This document shows positions 1 through 6,414 of a DNA stretch of 10,349 nt, one piece after another (position 1 is the first letter of the stretch; each line of letters starts with the position of its first letter). A model generated the notes under the pieces. It had not been told where the DNA came from, ran no database searches, and saw nothing but the letters and a program-made list of their open reading frames with translations. Location of the stretch: the NCBI GenBank assembly GCA_032123435.1, contig JAQBFJ010000011.1:1-10349 (forward strand). The letters run 5' to 3'. The position numbers were made by a program, and so were the translations under genes. Origin of the DNA: JAQBFJ01 sp032123435 (GTDB lineage: Bacteria > Verrucomicrobiota > Kiritimatiellia > UBA8416 > JAQBFJ01).

Positions 1-2409
1 ACGATAGTCGAAGAAAGTGTTGCGCTGGGTCGACTGATTTTTTCTCCTATCAATCTGACCCTCAAAAGCAGCGATGGCAAGGTGGGTCCATTTACTGCTC
101 CCAGAAGCGAGTACGGCGTTACGGGTGATGTGGATCCATTGGGAAGACCGGGCATTGTTAATTGCACCACGGGATGGGATGTATGGTGGTGCGATGTGGG
201 CATCTACTACATGAAACAAGAAGGACTTCTTGAAGAGATTTCATTGCCATTATCAGATGACGAGCGTGTAGGAAAAAAGGAGATAACGAGCGTGGTATTT
301 GACGGCAAGTTTGTATGGGTTGCAATAGGTATATTAGATCAGCATGATCTTGTTATTATGGGAGATTCAGCAGAAAGCACTACTGCTCCCCCCAAAACCA
401 GTAGGTATCAACATTCTCAAATCGTTGTATTGGATTCGGAAGGCAAGGTAATTGTTACAGTGTCCGAAAAGGATGGTTTGCCGATTGAATCAGGCAGTAT
501 TTTAATGGCGGCAATAGAAAAGGGAAGAGTCCTGGCTGTTGGGTCTTGCGGCGGTGGACGGGCATGGTGTGGTACTGTTGATATCCGAGAAGGTGGGCCC
601 AAAGTGGATGTGTTCCATACGGCTGCAAGGGTTCCTCCGTCATCAGGTTTCACTGATGAATATATGATGGATGCTTCTGCTACATTCACACCAAGTTGGG
701 TACGAAGATATGACCATGGTTTCTCAGGTGGTGAACAAATATATCTGGTAGGGAGAGGTGCTCAGGGTGACGGGCATGGCCGGACGTGTAAATATTTTAG
801 GCGGCCCCACCTTGTTGTTGATGTAACGAATACAAATGTCTGGGTAAATGCGTATGACATGTGGTTAAAACAAATAGGAGAAGGAACAATATGCGAGCAA
901 TACGATTTGTATAGCAAAGACGGAAATATCTTTGTGTGTACGGAATATGGACTCGTTAAGCATTATGAACCATTTGGCGAAGGATGGAAAGCCGCACAAA
1001 AACAAGTTAAAATTATCCGTGGCGAAAATTATCATCATGATGTGACCGGCCTGTTCTGCCGTATTAGATCGTTACCCTTTTACAATGGGTATTTATATGT
1101 TGGCTCCTTTGAACAATGGTTCAGGATAAACCTAAATACGCTAAAAAAGGAAATTCTTTTCGAAAGTGAGACTGCGTTGCCCATGGCGGAGGACGAGATC
1201 CCGTCATACAGGGCTCTTTCTCAACTGGCTGTGTCCAGTCATTACGGTTTAGTTGGATGGTGTAGATGCCGGCACTATTTTTGCGACAATTTTCATCGCA
1301 AGTATAATTCCAGTCAGAACTGGTGCTGGAGCGTGGTGGAAAAAGATGGGTTTTGGAAAATAGAAGTGGCGGGAGATCAACCTGAGGACAATTCTTCTAC
1401 AGCAAAGAACAAGATGCCTGATGAACCAAATAAATGGTCTGAAACCGGAGAACAACGTGGCACTTTTGCGAAAACAGCCATGATGCTCAAGAAACTGGAT
1501 GAACTCGGATTAAAGGATTACAGAATGGAAATGGACAAGACAGGTATGTGTGTTCTGAATTTGAAAAATGTTGTTGATGCAGACCTGGTTTCGCTTAAAG
1601 GCATGCCTGTAAAGAACCTTTCGCTGGAGTTGTCTTCCGAATCAGTAAATCTTTCTGTTCTTACGAATTTGCCGCTGAAAGAGTTGAGTCTGAAGAATGT
1701 CAGAACAAACAACATATCTTTCCTGTCCGAGATGCCTTTAGATGAATTATATCTGCGTGATGTGCAAGCTACGAACTTTATGTTTCTGTCAAATATGCCG
1801 CTGAAGACTTTTCATATCTCCGATTCGGGTTTTTCTGATTTATCTTGTATAAACTGTGCCTACATCGAACATCTTGATCTCAGTAATACTTCTGTACGCG
1901 ATTTGTTGCCACTGAAAGGGGCGCAACTGAAAACACTTCATCTAAACGACACCAAAATAGAGGACTTGTCTCCTTTGCGGAAAATGCCTTTAACAACTCT
2001 AACTATTAACAATACCTCAATTGAAGACATATCCCCGCTTAAAGGAATGCCATTGAAGAGATTTGAGGCGGAGCATACGCGTATATGTGATATATCTGCA
2101 TTACAAGGTCTGCAAATAGAGTTTCTAAAACTGTACGATACACAAGTTGTGGATCTTGCTCTGCTTAAAGACATGAGTATATTAGAACTGACGTTTCCTG
2201 TTGATAGTGTAACTAATGGCATTGAAATTATTCGCAATATGAAGTCGCTGAACACCATAAACTTTAGATTTGTAATAACGAGACACGGATTCTGGACCTC
2301 ATATGATCGTAATAAGGCTAAAAAGCGCAAGAAAATTGAACCGGAAAATGCAGACGGCCTCCTGAAGGGCCAGCCTCCTGAAGGGCCTGCCCTCAAAATA
2401 GCAAAATAA
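1..2409 (+). CDS. Large propeller-like / leucine-rich-repeat protein, 5' end outside the window
   Basis: The reading frame is open from base 1 to a TAA at 2407-2409 (802 residues visible), so the true start lies upstream. The GTG at 82 is only an internal codon: the 27 codons before it are in frame and read like normal protein. Residues 1 to about 440 are rich in Trp, Tyr and Gly, with recurring strand-like phrases (FDGKFVWVA, IVVLDSEGKVI, GNIFVCTEYGLVKHY, YNGYLYVGSF). This suggests a beta-propeller fold, but I see no named family. Residues 529-735 are about ten 21-residue leucine-rich repeats with the core PLxxLxLxxTxIxDLSPLKGM. A short basic tail follows, containing MKSLNTINF and WTSYD. Similar repeat proteins occur in PVC-group bacteria, often surface or signalling proteins. 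Any signal peptide or kinase domain would be upstream and cannot be judged. The function is unknown; a binding or scaffold role is inferred from the repeats only. Confidence 0.8.
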   Translation, partial: TIVEESVALGRLIFSPINLTLKSSDGKVGPFTAPRSEYGVTGDVDPLGRPGIVNCTTGWDVWWCDVGIYYMKQEGLLEEISLPLSDDERVGKKEITSVVFDGKFVWVAIGILDQHDLVIMGDSAESTTAPPKTSRYQHSQIVVLDSEGKVIVTVSEKDGLPIESGSILMAAIEKGRVLAVGSCGGGRAWCGTVDIREGGPKVDVFHTAARVPPSSGFTDEYMMDASATFTPSWVRRYDHGFSGGEQIYLVGRGAQGDGHGRTCKYFRRPHLVVDVTNTNVWVNAYDMWLKQIGEGTICEQYDLYSKDGNIFVCTEYGLVKHYEPFGEGWKAAQKQVKIIRGENYHHDVTGLFCRIRSLPFYNGYLYVGSFEQWFRINLNTLKKEILFESETALPMAEDEIPSYRALSQLAVSSHYGLVGWCRCRHYFCDNFHRKYNSSQNWCWSVVEKDGFWKIEVAGDQPEDNSSTAKNKMPDEPNKWSETGEQRGTFAKTAMMLKKLDELGLKDYRMEMDKTGMCVLNLKNVVDADLVSLKGMPVKNLSLELSSESVNLSVLTNLPLKELSLKNVRTNNISFLSEMPLDELYLRDVQATNFMFLSNMPLKTFHISDSGFSDLSCINCAYIEHLDLSNTSVRDLLPLKGAQLKTLHLNDTKIEDLSPLRKMPLTTLTINNTSIEDISPLKGMPLKRFEAEHTRICDISALQGLQIEFLKLYDTQVVDLALLKDMSILELTFPVDSVTNGIEIIRNMKSLNTINFRFVITRHGFWTSYDRNKAKKRKKIEPENADGLLKGQPPEGPALKIAK
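1585..2205 (+). repeat. Leucine-rich repeat array, about ten units of 21 codons
   Basis: The encoded units align at a 63-base period. Examples are LLPLKGAQLKTLHLNDT, LSPLRKMPLTTLTINNT and ISPLKGMPLKRFEAEHT, each followed by a short xIxD turn. The usual LRR Asn is mostly replaced by Thr, and the units are one residue shorter than the 22-residue internalin type. The first units (1585 to about 1840) are more degenerate than the middle ones, and the last unit decays around 2200. The DNA copies have diverged, so this is protein-level repetition and not a recent tandem duplication. Confidence 0.85.
2358..2389 (+). repeat. Two tandem copies of a 16-base unit at the end of the LRR gene
   Basis: The unit cctcctgaagggccag at 2358-2373 is followed directly by a copy differing at one base (2374-2389). 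Because 16 is not a multiple of three, the copies are read in different frames, giving LLKGQ and then PPEGPA. The duplication therefore changed the reading frame, and with it the C-terminus, a few codons before the stop. Confidence 0.85.
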
Positions 2410-2431
2410 GGGATTGACGCTGGGTATTGTC

Positions 2432-2453
2432 AGGGGCGTTCCGCTCGCCCTTT
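2432..2453. terminator. Weak hairpin between convergent genes
   Basis: The arms aggggcg (2432-2438) and cgcccttt (2446-2453) form a stem of about seven pairs, including one G-T, around a 7-base loop. Only a three-T tract follows on the plus strand. It lies 23 bases after the LRR gene stop, between convergent genes, so it could end transcription from the left. The tail is poor and the call is tentative. Confidence 0.3.
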
Positions 2454-2487
2454 CACTGTCAGGGATATATCTAATAGGCATAAAAGG

Positions 2488-2649
2488 TTAAGATTGCTGA
2501 ATAGGAATGTTGCTTTCCTTGCGCAGGTAGACAGGGATACGCTCCAGCGGCGCACGCGGTCTGTATTCAAGGACACTGTTCGGACTGAGTGATGCCCAGA
2601 CATGGAGGCGTGACCCAAAGGCATGAAGGGAACCGGTTGTGCTTTCTGT
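2488..2649 (-). pseudogene. Possible remnant of a gene 3' end, GH31-like tail
   Basis: Immediately after the HAD phosphatase stop, the same minus-strand frame stays open for 53 codons to a TAA at 2488-2490. It has no ATG, GTG or TTG start in frame. The last part reads APLERIPVYLRKESNIPI, which resembles the C-terminal edge of GH31 glycosidases (APLxRIPVFxRxGxIIP). I read it as the surviving tail of a gene whose front is missing. Against this, it is short, the resemblance is from memory, and stop-codon readthrough of the phosphatase is a formal alternative. Positions 2410-2487 contain nothing else I can call apart from the weak hairpin. Confidence 0.25.
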
Positions 2650-3423
2650 TTAAGAGCCAGGACCGAAAAAAAGATCCATAAGCGCGCTGTAATCCTCCAC
2701 GATCCATGTGGGCTGGATGTCAGCCTCAGATATGTCTTTTCGGGAAGTAACACCGGTGAGGATCAAAACAGTTGACATACCTGCTTTCGCGCCGGCTGGA
2801 ATATCGGTATTTATTCCATCACCAATAACAACTGCTTCGGTATTATTCATGCCCAGTTGTTTCAGGGCTATATCCATTATGAGCCGTTCAGGTTTGCCTA
2901 TTACAAAAGGTTCACGGCCACAGCCTGCGGCTACTGCCGCCACAATCGCGCCGGTGCCGGGCACGAGCCCTTCTTCGGTACGCAAGGCCTTGTCCGGATT
3001 AGTGGCAATGAATCTGGCGCCGGCATCTATCAGGCGGCAGGCTTTCTTGATCTTTTCGTAATCAACCGTCCTGTCGAAACTGACAATCACATAGTCGGGC
3101 GATTTATCCGTTATTGTCATATTGGCTTTTTCAATTTCAAGCTGAAGACCTTCTTCTCCTATGAAGAATACACTGCCATGTTTCAGATATTGAACTGTTG
3201 CCTGTGCCGATGTGAGTATGTCTTTGGCGGAACAATTGATTCCGTGTCCGTTAAGCTGGGTGCATATACGTTCCGGTGTTCGATTGGCGCGATTGGTTAC
3301 AAACAAACAGCGTCCACCTTCTTTCCGGAATCTGGCGAGAAAATCAGGCGCACCCGGAATGATATCCTTTCCGAGATATACGGTTCCATCAAGATCTATG
3401 ATAATACCTTTGGCCGTGATCAT
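2650..3423 (-). CDS. HAD-IIA (NagD-like) sugar/nucleotide phosphatase
   Basis: The product is 257 residues, the usual length for this family. All four HAD motifs are present: DLDGT with nucleophile Asp10 and acid/base Asp12, VTNR with Thr43, Lys177 in GKPERL, and GDGINTDIPAGAKAGM with Asp202 and Asp207. The middle section (about 70-180) fits the C2 cap of the HAD-IIA subfamily (NagD, 4-nitrophenylphosphatase, phosphoglycolate phosphatase). These are soluble Mg2+-dependent phosphatases acting on small phosphate esters; the substrate cannot be read from sequence. I chose the ATG at 3421-3423 because the catalytic motif begins nine residues later, as in relatives. A longer frame starting at 3552 only adds translated intergenic repeats. 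The ribosome site is weak (AAGAA). The gene is divergent from the flavin reductase at 3699. Confidence 0.9.
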   Translation of the reverse strand: MITAKGIIIDLDGTVYLGKDIIPGAPDFLARFRKEGGRCLFVTNRANRTPERICTQLNGHGINCSAKDILTSAQATVQYLKHGSVFFIGEEGLQLEIEKANMTITDKSPDYVIVSFDRTVDYEKIKKACRLIDAGARFIATNPDKALRTEEGLVPGTGAIVAAVAAGCGREPFVIGKPERLIMDIALKQLGMNNTEAVVIGDGINTDIPAGAKAGMSTVLILTGVTSRKDISEADIQPTWIVEDYSALMDLFFGPGS

Positions 3424-3480
3424 TGTCTGATTCTTGTACGGTATTACGGTGGAATATGCAATGCGTTTCTGCCTCCAGGC

Positions 3481-3493
3481 CCTTAGCCTAAGG
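3481..3493. repeat. Short perfect inverted repeat
   Basis: CCTTAG and CTAAGG flank a single C, giving a 13-base near-palindrome 57 bases upstream of the phosphatase start. It could be an operator or chance. No regulator that recognises it is evident. Confidence 0.3.
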
Positions 3494-3513
3494 AAAAGAA
3501 ATGGGAATGTTTG

Positions 3514-3555
3514 ACAGGATGAACAGGATAAGACAGGATCAAGATAAGACAAGAT
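3514..3555 (+). repeat. Cluster of 'acaggat' repeats
   Basis: The heptamer acaggat occurs at 3514-3520, 3523-3529 and 3533-3539, with a variant acaagat at 3549-3555. Related copies lie in the other spacers (4830-4852, 5049-5075 inverted, 9236-9250). The pattern is restricted to non-coding spacers, which fits a dispersed intergenic repeat and not coding sequence. Confidence 0.7.
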
Positions 3556-3592
3556 GGTTCATGAAACCTGAATAAAACAATAATTTTATGTT

Positions 3593-3618
3593 CAGATTTC
3601 CTGAACAGATTTCCTGAT
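3593..3618 (+). repeat. Two tandem copies of a 13-base unit
   Basis: cagatttcctgaa (3593-3605) is followed directly by cagatttcctgat (3606-3618). The core atttcctga recurs at 5031-5039 in the hairpin of the next spacer, linking the two intergenic repeat patches. Confidence 0.75.
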
Positions 3619-3630
3619 GGGGAAAGATTT

Positions 3631-3656
3631 TCCGTATCCGTGTAATCCGTGGTGAA
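3631..3656 (+). repeat. 'atccgtg' repeat patch
   Basis: This stretch holds overlapping units tccgtatccg, tgtaatccgt and cgtggtgaa. The last (3648-3656) is present as its reverse complement, ttcaccacg, at 9264-9272. I know similar 'aatccgtgtaatccgtgg' runs as common spacer repeats in environmental genomes. The rest of the 275-base spacer 3424-3698 shows no convincing gene, only the ribosome site at 3687-3693. Confidence 0.55.
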
Positions 3657-3698
3657 CAGGAGCAGAGAGATGAATGTACCCAGCAGAAGGAGGATGAT

Positions 3699-4226
3699 AT
3701 GAAAAGAAATAGTATTGCGCCTGAAAATCTTAAATTGCAGGTGGTTAAACAATGGGAAACTGACTGGTTCCTGCTTACGGCAGGAGAAAATAAGCCGGGC
3801 AAGTTCAATATGATGACGGTTGCGTGGGGCAGTCTTGGCGTAATGTGGGCGAAGCCGTTTGTTCAGGTCGTTGTGAGGCCCACGCGTCATACGCATAATT
3901 TTATTGAACAATACGACACATTTACGCTTTGTGCTTTTCCTTCAGAATGCAAGCCGGCGCTTAATCTTTGCGGCACAAAATCAGGACGGGACATAGACAA
4001 AGTAAAAGAATCCGGATTAACTCCTATTCCCTCAACAAAAATCGCGTGTCCCGGTTTTGAGGAGGCGGAGCTTATCATTGAATGCAAAAAGATATACGGT
4101 GATGTTTTCAAGCCGGCCTGTTTTAAGGATGACTCCATTCAGGGCAACTATCAGCAGAATGATTATCATTCTGTGTATTTCGGGCAGATTCTAGCTGTTT
4201 CGGGTGTTCAGAAATATCAGTGTTGA
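3699..4226 (+). CDS. Flavin reductase-like FMN-binding protein
   Basis: The 175-residue product matches the flavin reductase-like, FMN-binding split-barrel family in length and pattern. It has an N-terminal WFLLTAG strand, the segment KFNMMTVAWGSLGVMWAKP (residues 35-53), VVVRPTRHTHNFIE (about 57-70) and a C-terminal HSVYFGQILAV. Members bind FMN or FAD and either reduce flavin with NAD(P)H or act as flavin-dependent electron carriers in the cytoplasm. The start is well supported by AAGGAGG at 3687-3693, five bases before the ATG. It is followed after 17 bases by a nitroreductase-family gene, so the two are probably co-transcribed and may share redox chemistry. The physiological substrate is not evident. 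No signal peptide or membrane segment is seen. Confidence 0.88.
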   Translation: MKRNSIAPENLKLQVVKQWETDWFLLTAGENKPGKFNMMTVAWGSLGVMWAKPFVQVVVRPTRHTHNFIEQYDTFTLCAFPSECKPALNLCGTKSGRDIDKVKESGLTPIPSTKIACPGFEEAELIIECKKIYGDVFKPACFKDDSIQGNYQQNDYHSVYFGQILAVSGVQKYQC

Positions 4227-4243
4227 AATAGAAAGACTGTAAT

Positions 4244-4831
4244 ATGAAAGATAAACGAACAAACAACAGGATAGCTGAAGCTGATGTTGATGAGATGTTT
4301 ATTGAGCGCTGGTCGCCGCGTGCGTTTATTGATGAGCCGATAGAACCAGGTCGGATTAAGGCGTTGTTTGAAGCGGCTCGCTGGGCGCCATCATGTTATA
4401 ATGAACAACCTTGGCGATTTTATTATGCTGCAGCACCGGAATCCCGGGAAAAATTCCTGTCGGTACTTGTGGAAAAGAACCAGAAATGGGCCAGGAAGGC
4501 GCCGTTACTGATTCTGCTTGCGGCTAAGAAAACATTTACCGATGGCGGGCGGGAAAATCCGTGGGCTGATTTTGATGCCGGCGCGGCGTGGATGTCTCTT
4601 GCCTTGCAGGCTCGAAAAATGGACCTTTACGCGCATGCCATGGCTGGTTTTGACAGGAACGGGGCATGCGAGATACTGGGTCTGGACGCCGAAGAGTATA
4701 ACGTTCTGGCGGCAATAGCCGTGGGGCGCCGAGGCAGCCTGTCTGATCTGCCTGAAGAATTCCGTGAGATGGAAGCGCCGAATGACAGGAAAGCCCTGGA
4801 TGATATCATTCGGCAAGCGGGATGTTTCTGA
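4244..4831 (+). CDS. Nitroreductase-family FMN oxidoreductase
   Basis: The 195-residue protein has the layout of the FMN-dependent nitroreductase family. It shows the phosphate-binding RWSPRAF near the start (residues 22-28), ARWAPSCYNEQPWRF (45-59, with Asn and Gln at the flavin), and AVGRRG (159-164) near the C-terminus. Such enzymes are usually homodimers using NAD(P)H to reduce nitro-aromatics, quinones or flavins, and some catalyse dehydrogenations. Substrate specificity cannot be read here. The ribosome site is poor (GAAAGA), so translation may depend partly on the upstream flavin reductase gene 17 bases away. The stop TGA at 4829-4831 overlaps the first bases of an intergenic repeat, a hint that repeat insertion may have set the present end of the gene. 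Confidence 0.9.
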   Translation: MKDKRTNNRIAEADVDEMFIERWSPRAFIDEPIEPGRIKALFEAARWAPSCYNEQPWRFYYAAAPESREKFLSVLVEKNQKWARKAPLLILLAAKKTFTDGGRENPWADFDAGAAWMSLALQARKMDLYAHAMAGFDRNGACEILGLDAEEYNVLAAIAVGRRGSLSDLPEEFREMEAPNDRKALDDIIRQAGCF

Positions 4832-4852
4832 CAGGATCACAGGACAGGGAAG
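4830..4852 (+). repeat. 'gacaggatcacagga' repeat copy starting in the nitroreductase stop codon
   Basis: The 15-mer gacaggatcacagga at 4830-4844 is identical to 9236-9250 and is followed here by another cagg-type unit. It belongs to the same degenerate family as 3514-3555. Confidence 0.7.
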
Positions 4853-5001
4853 GATTTGAAGAGGGATCCGATACGTGAAATCTCAATAGATCAATAAATT
4901 CCTGCTTCGCCTTCCTTGGCCATGCGTCATTCGCTACGCCCCTCCGGCTATAGTATTTCTTCAACCGCTCTAATTCTCTTTTTCCCCATCAGAAACATCG
5001 C

Positions 5002-5039
5002 TCAGGAAATCCGCGGATATTCTTATCCGGATTTCCTGA
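5002..5039. repeat. Long imperfect palindrome (stem-loop)
   Basis: The left arm tcaggaaatcc + gc + ggata (5002-5019) pairs with tatcc + ggatttcctga (5024-5039). This makes about 16 base pairs, interrupted only by a two-base bulge, around a ttct loop. No T-tract follows on either strand, so it is not a classical terminator. It could be a REP-like element or a bidirectional RNA 3' end between convergent genes. Confidence 0.75.
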
Positions 5040-5048
5040 ATCATCCTG

Positions 5049-5080
5049 ATCCTATTCCATCATTTTATCCTGTCAAAAAT
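5049..5080 (-). repeat. Inverted copy of the 'acaggat' family
   Basis: Read on the minus strand, this stretch gives ttttgacaggat, then a degenerate spacer and aggatcaggatga. The plus-strand cluster at 3511-3539 has the same opening (ttgacaggat), so the family is present in both orientations. Confidence 0.55.
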
Positions 5081-5103
5081 TCTCTCCAGCCCTTCATGGT
5101 AGA

Positions 5104-5119
5104 AATTCCCCGCCCGGGG
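5104..5119 (-). terminator. Weak terminator candidate after the kinase gene
   Basis: On the minus strand, nine bases past the kinase stop, CCCC and GGGG arms enclose GGGC and are followed by AATTTCT. The stem is short and the T-tract broken, so this is a weak intrinsic terminator at best. Confidence 0.3.
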
Positions 5120-5127
5120 CAGGTGGG

Positions 5128-6414
5128 TTATTTCATTGGCAGATAGATCGAAAAGACACTGCCTTCACCGGGTATGCTTTCGGCATAAACCCTGCCCTTA
5201 TGAAGCAGGACGATGTGTTTGACTATCGCCAATCCGAGCCCGGTACCGCCAAGTGATCGGCTTCTTGCTTTATCAATCCGGTAAAAACGTTCAAACAGAT
5301 GCGGAATATGCCGGGCATCTATTCCGCAGCCATTATCCCGTACGTGAATTACGGTTTCTTTTTTTTCCTGACGGCCCTCAATCCAGACCTTGCTTCCTGC
5401 AGGACTGAATTTTATGGCGTTATCGATCAGGTTGACTATGGCCTGTTCAAGCAAAGGGGCATTCATGGATGCTGTCAAATGTTCCCCGCACCTGATTTCG
5501 ATCTGAGTATTTTTTTGCTTAGCCTTTGTCGCGCAGACCTGAACGGCGTTGTCTATTACCGAACACAGTGAATCTTTTTCCAGGGGTATTCCGGTTTCCT
5601 TCTCTTCCTGTTCAAGCCTTGACATGGTCAACAGGTCTTCCACTATTGCGTTAAGCCTGTCCGCCTGTCTGCCGGCGATCCTCAGGAAACGTTCAGTGTC
5701 GTCCGGATTATTCATTGCGCCGTCCAGCAGTGTTTCAATGAATCCCTTGATTGACGTAATGGGAGTTCTCAGTTCATGAGAAACATTTGCCACGAATTGG
5801 CGTCGGAGTTCTTCTATGGGACTGCTTATCTTATAGGATATAAAAAGACTGATTAATGTTGCAGCCAGGGCTATTACAAGACCGAATATGGTCATTCTGG
5901 TATAAGCGTGATGGATTACATTATCAATGGTTGTGACTGGAACGGCTGTACGCACTATGGCAATAATCTCACGGTTCTCATTATACAGTGGTATAGCAAC
6001 ATACATCATGGTTACCTGCAATGTATCGCTTAGACGCGTGGCAATGCCAGTACGGCCGTTCAACGCCAATCTGATTTCCTTGCGTTCTCCATGATTATCC
6101 ATGGAGGACGGATCTTCCGCGGAGTCTCCTATGACTTTTCCTGACGGCAGGAGAACAGTTACACGCGTCGCTGTTTTTACGTCGAATATCTGGCATAGTT
6201 TTTCTATAAAAACTGGATCTATTGCTGACCCTTGTTCTTTAATCATTTTGGCCACAAGCTGGCCCCTGTTTTCCAGGTCACGAGCTGTCTGACTGAGATA
6301 AAGCCGGCTGAACGAAAAGAACGCGTAGCAGATTATAAGAGCAATCGACACAAGGGTTATGATCAGGTACGCGTTGAAAAGGCGCCAGAAGAGAGGCTTT
6401 TTGTATATTTTCAT
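5128..6414 (-). CDS. phoR: PhoR-like sensor histidine kinase lacking a full HAMP/PAS linker
   Basis: This 428-residue kinase has a membrane helix at about 12-32, an extracytoplasmic sensor at about 35-170, and a second helix at about 174-194. The sensor contains RVTVLLPSGKVIGDS and DPSSMDNHGER, like the PDC-type sensor of Bacillus-type PhoR. The kinase core is complete: H-box VSHELRTP with His213, N-box NLIDNAIKFS, G1 DNGCGI (360-365), F-box FERFYR (374-379) and G2 GGTGLGLAI (389-397). The linker is odd: after KISSPIEELRR (195-205), which looks like the first HAMP helix, the protein goes straight to QFVANVSHELRTP. The second HAMP helix and the PAS domain of typical PhoR are absent. The start ATG overlaps the regulator stop as ATGA (6411-6414), so translation is coupled. 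The role in phosphate sensing is inferred from the partner genes and sensor style. Confidence 0.9.
   Translation of the reverse strand: MKIYKKPLFWRLFNAYLIITLVSIALIICYAFFSFSRLYLSQTARDLENRGQLVAKMIKEQGSAIDPVFIEKLCQIFDVKTATRVTVLLPSGKVIGDSAEDPSSMDNHGERKEIRLALNGRTGIATRLSDTLQVTMMYVAIPLYNENREIIAIVRTAVPVTTIDNVIHHAYTRMTIFGLVIALAATLISLFISYKISSPIEELRRQFVANVSHELRTPITSIKGFIETLLDGAMNNPDDTERFLRIAGRQADRLNAIVEDLLTMSRLEQEEKETGIPLEKDSLCSVIDNAVQVCATKAKQKNTQIEIRCGEHLTASMNAPLLEQAIVNLIDNAIKFSPAGSKVWIEGRQEKKETVIHVRDNGCGIDARHIPHLFERFYRIDKARSRSLGGTGLGLAIVKHIVLLHKGRVYAESIPGEGSVFSIYLPMK

Larger units (their letters stand above)
4832..5127. other. Repeat-rich spacer between convergent genes
   Basis: This spacer between the nitroreductase (+) and the histidine kinase (-) shows no believable gene. 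An open frame from 4916 translates obvious repeat text and runs into the kinase gene. Positions 4903-4952 form a pyrimidine-rich patch with cttcgcc, ttcgctacgcc and cctccggcta, the look of a dispersed spacer element. It is followed by a strong hairpin (5002-5039), an inverted 'acaggat' copy (about 5040-5080) and a GC hairpin next to the kinase stop. Confidence 0.6.

Noticed and set aside
82..84. GTG at 82 as the start of the LRR protein
   Set aside because: The frame is open to base 1 with protein-like codons upstream and no ribosome site precedes the GTG.
2430..2753. Minus-strand open frame of 107 codons overlapping the phosphatase 3' end
   Set aside because: Its composition is not protein-like, it overlaps the HAD gene in another frame, and no domain is visible.
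2857..3486. Plus-strand open frame of 209 codons
   Set aside because: It is antisense to the HAD phosphatase, whose complete motif set shows the minus strand is the coding one.
3511..3539. Perfect TTGACA at 3511-3516 as a -35 promoter element
   Set aside because: No acceptable -10 lies 16-18 bases downstream (CAGGAT); the match comes from the ttgacaggat repeat.
3424..3552. Extended phosphatase start at 3552 (43 extra residues)
   Set aside because: The extra residues translate the acaggat repeat cluster and spacer; the HAD nucleophile motif is at the expected distance from the ATG at 3421-3423.
3514..3618. CRISPR-like array
   Set aside because: The units are only 7-13 bases, irregularly spaced and without uniform spacers; no cas genes are present.
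3483..3911. Minus-strand open frame over the spacer and the flavin reductase start
   Set aside because: It translates intergenic repeats (HPVHPVKH-type text) and then runs antisense to a well-supported gene.
4916..5146. Plus-strand open frame of 76 codons
   Set aside because: It runs through the repeat patch and hairpin and into the antisense end of the kinase gene; no ribosome site.
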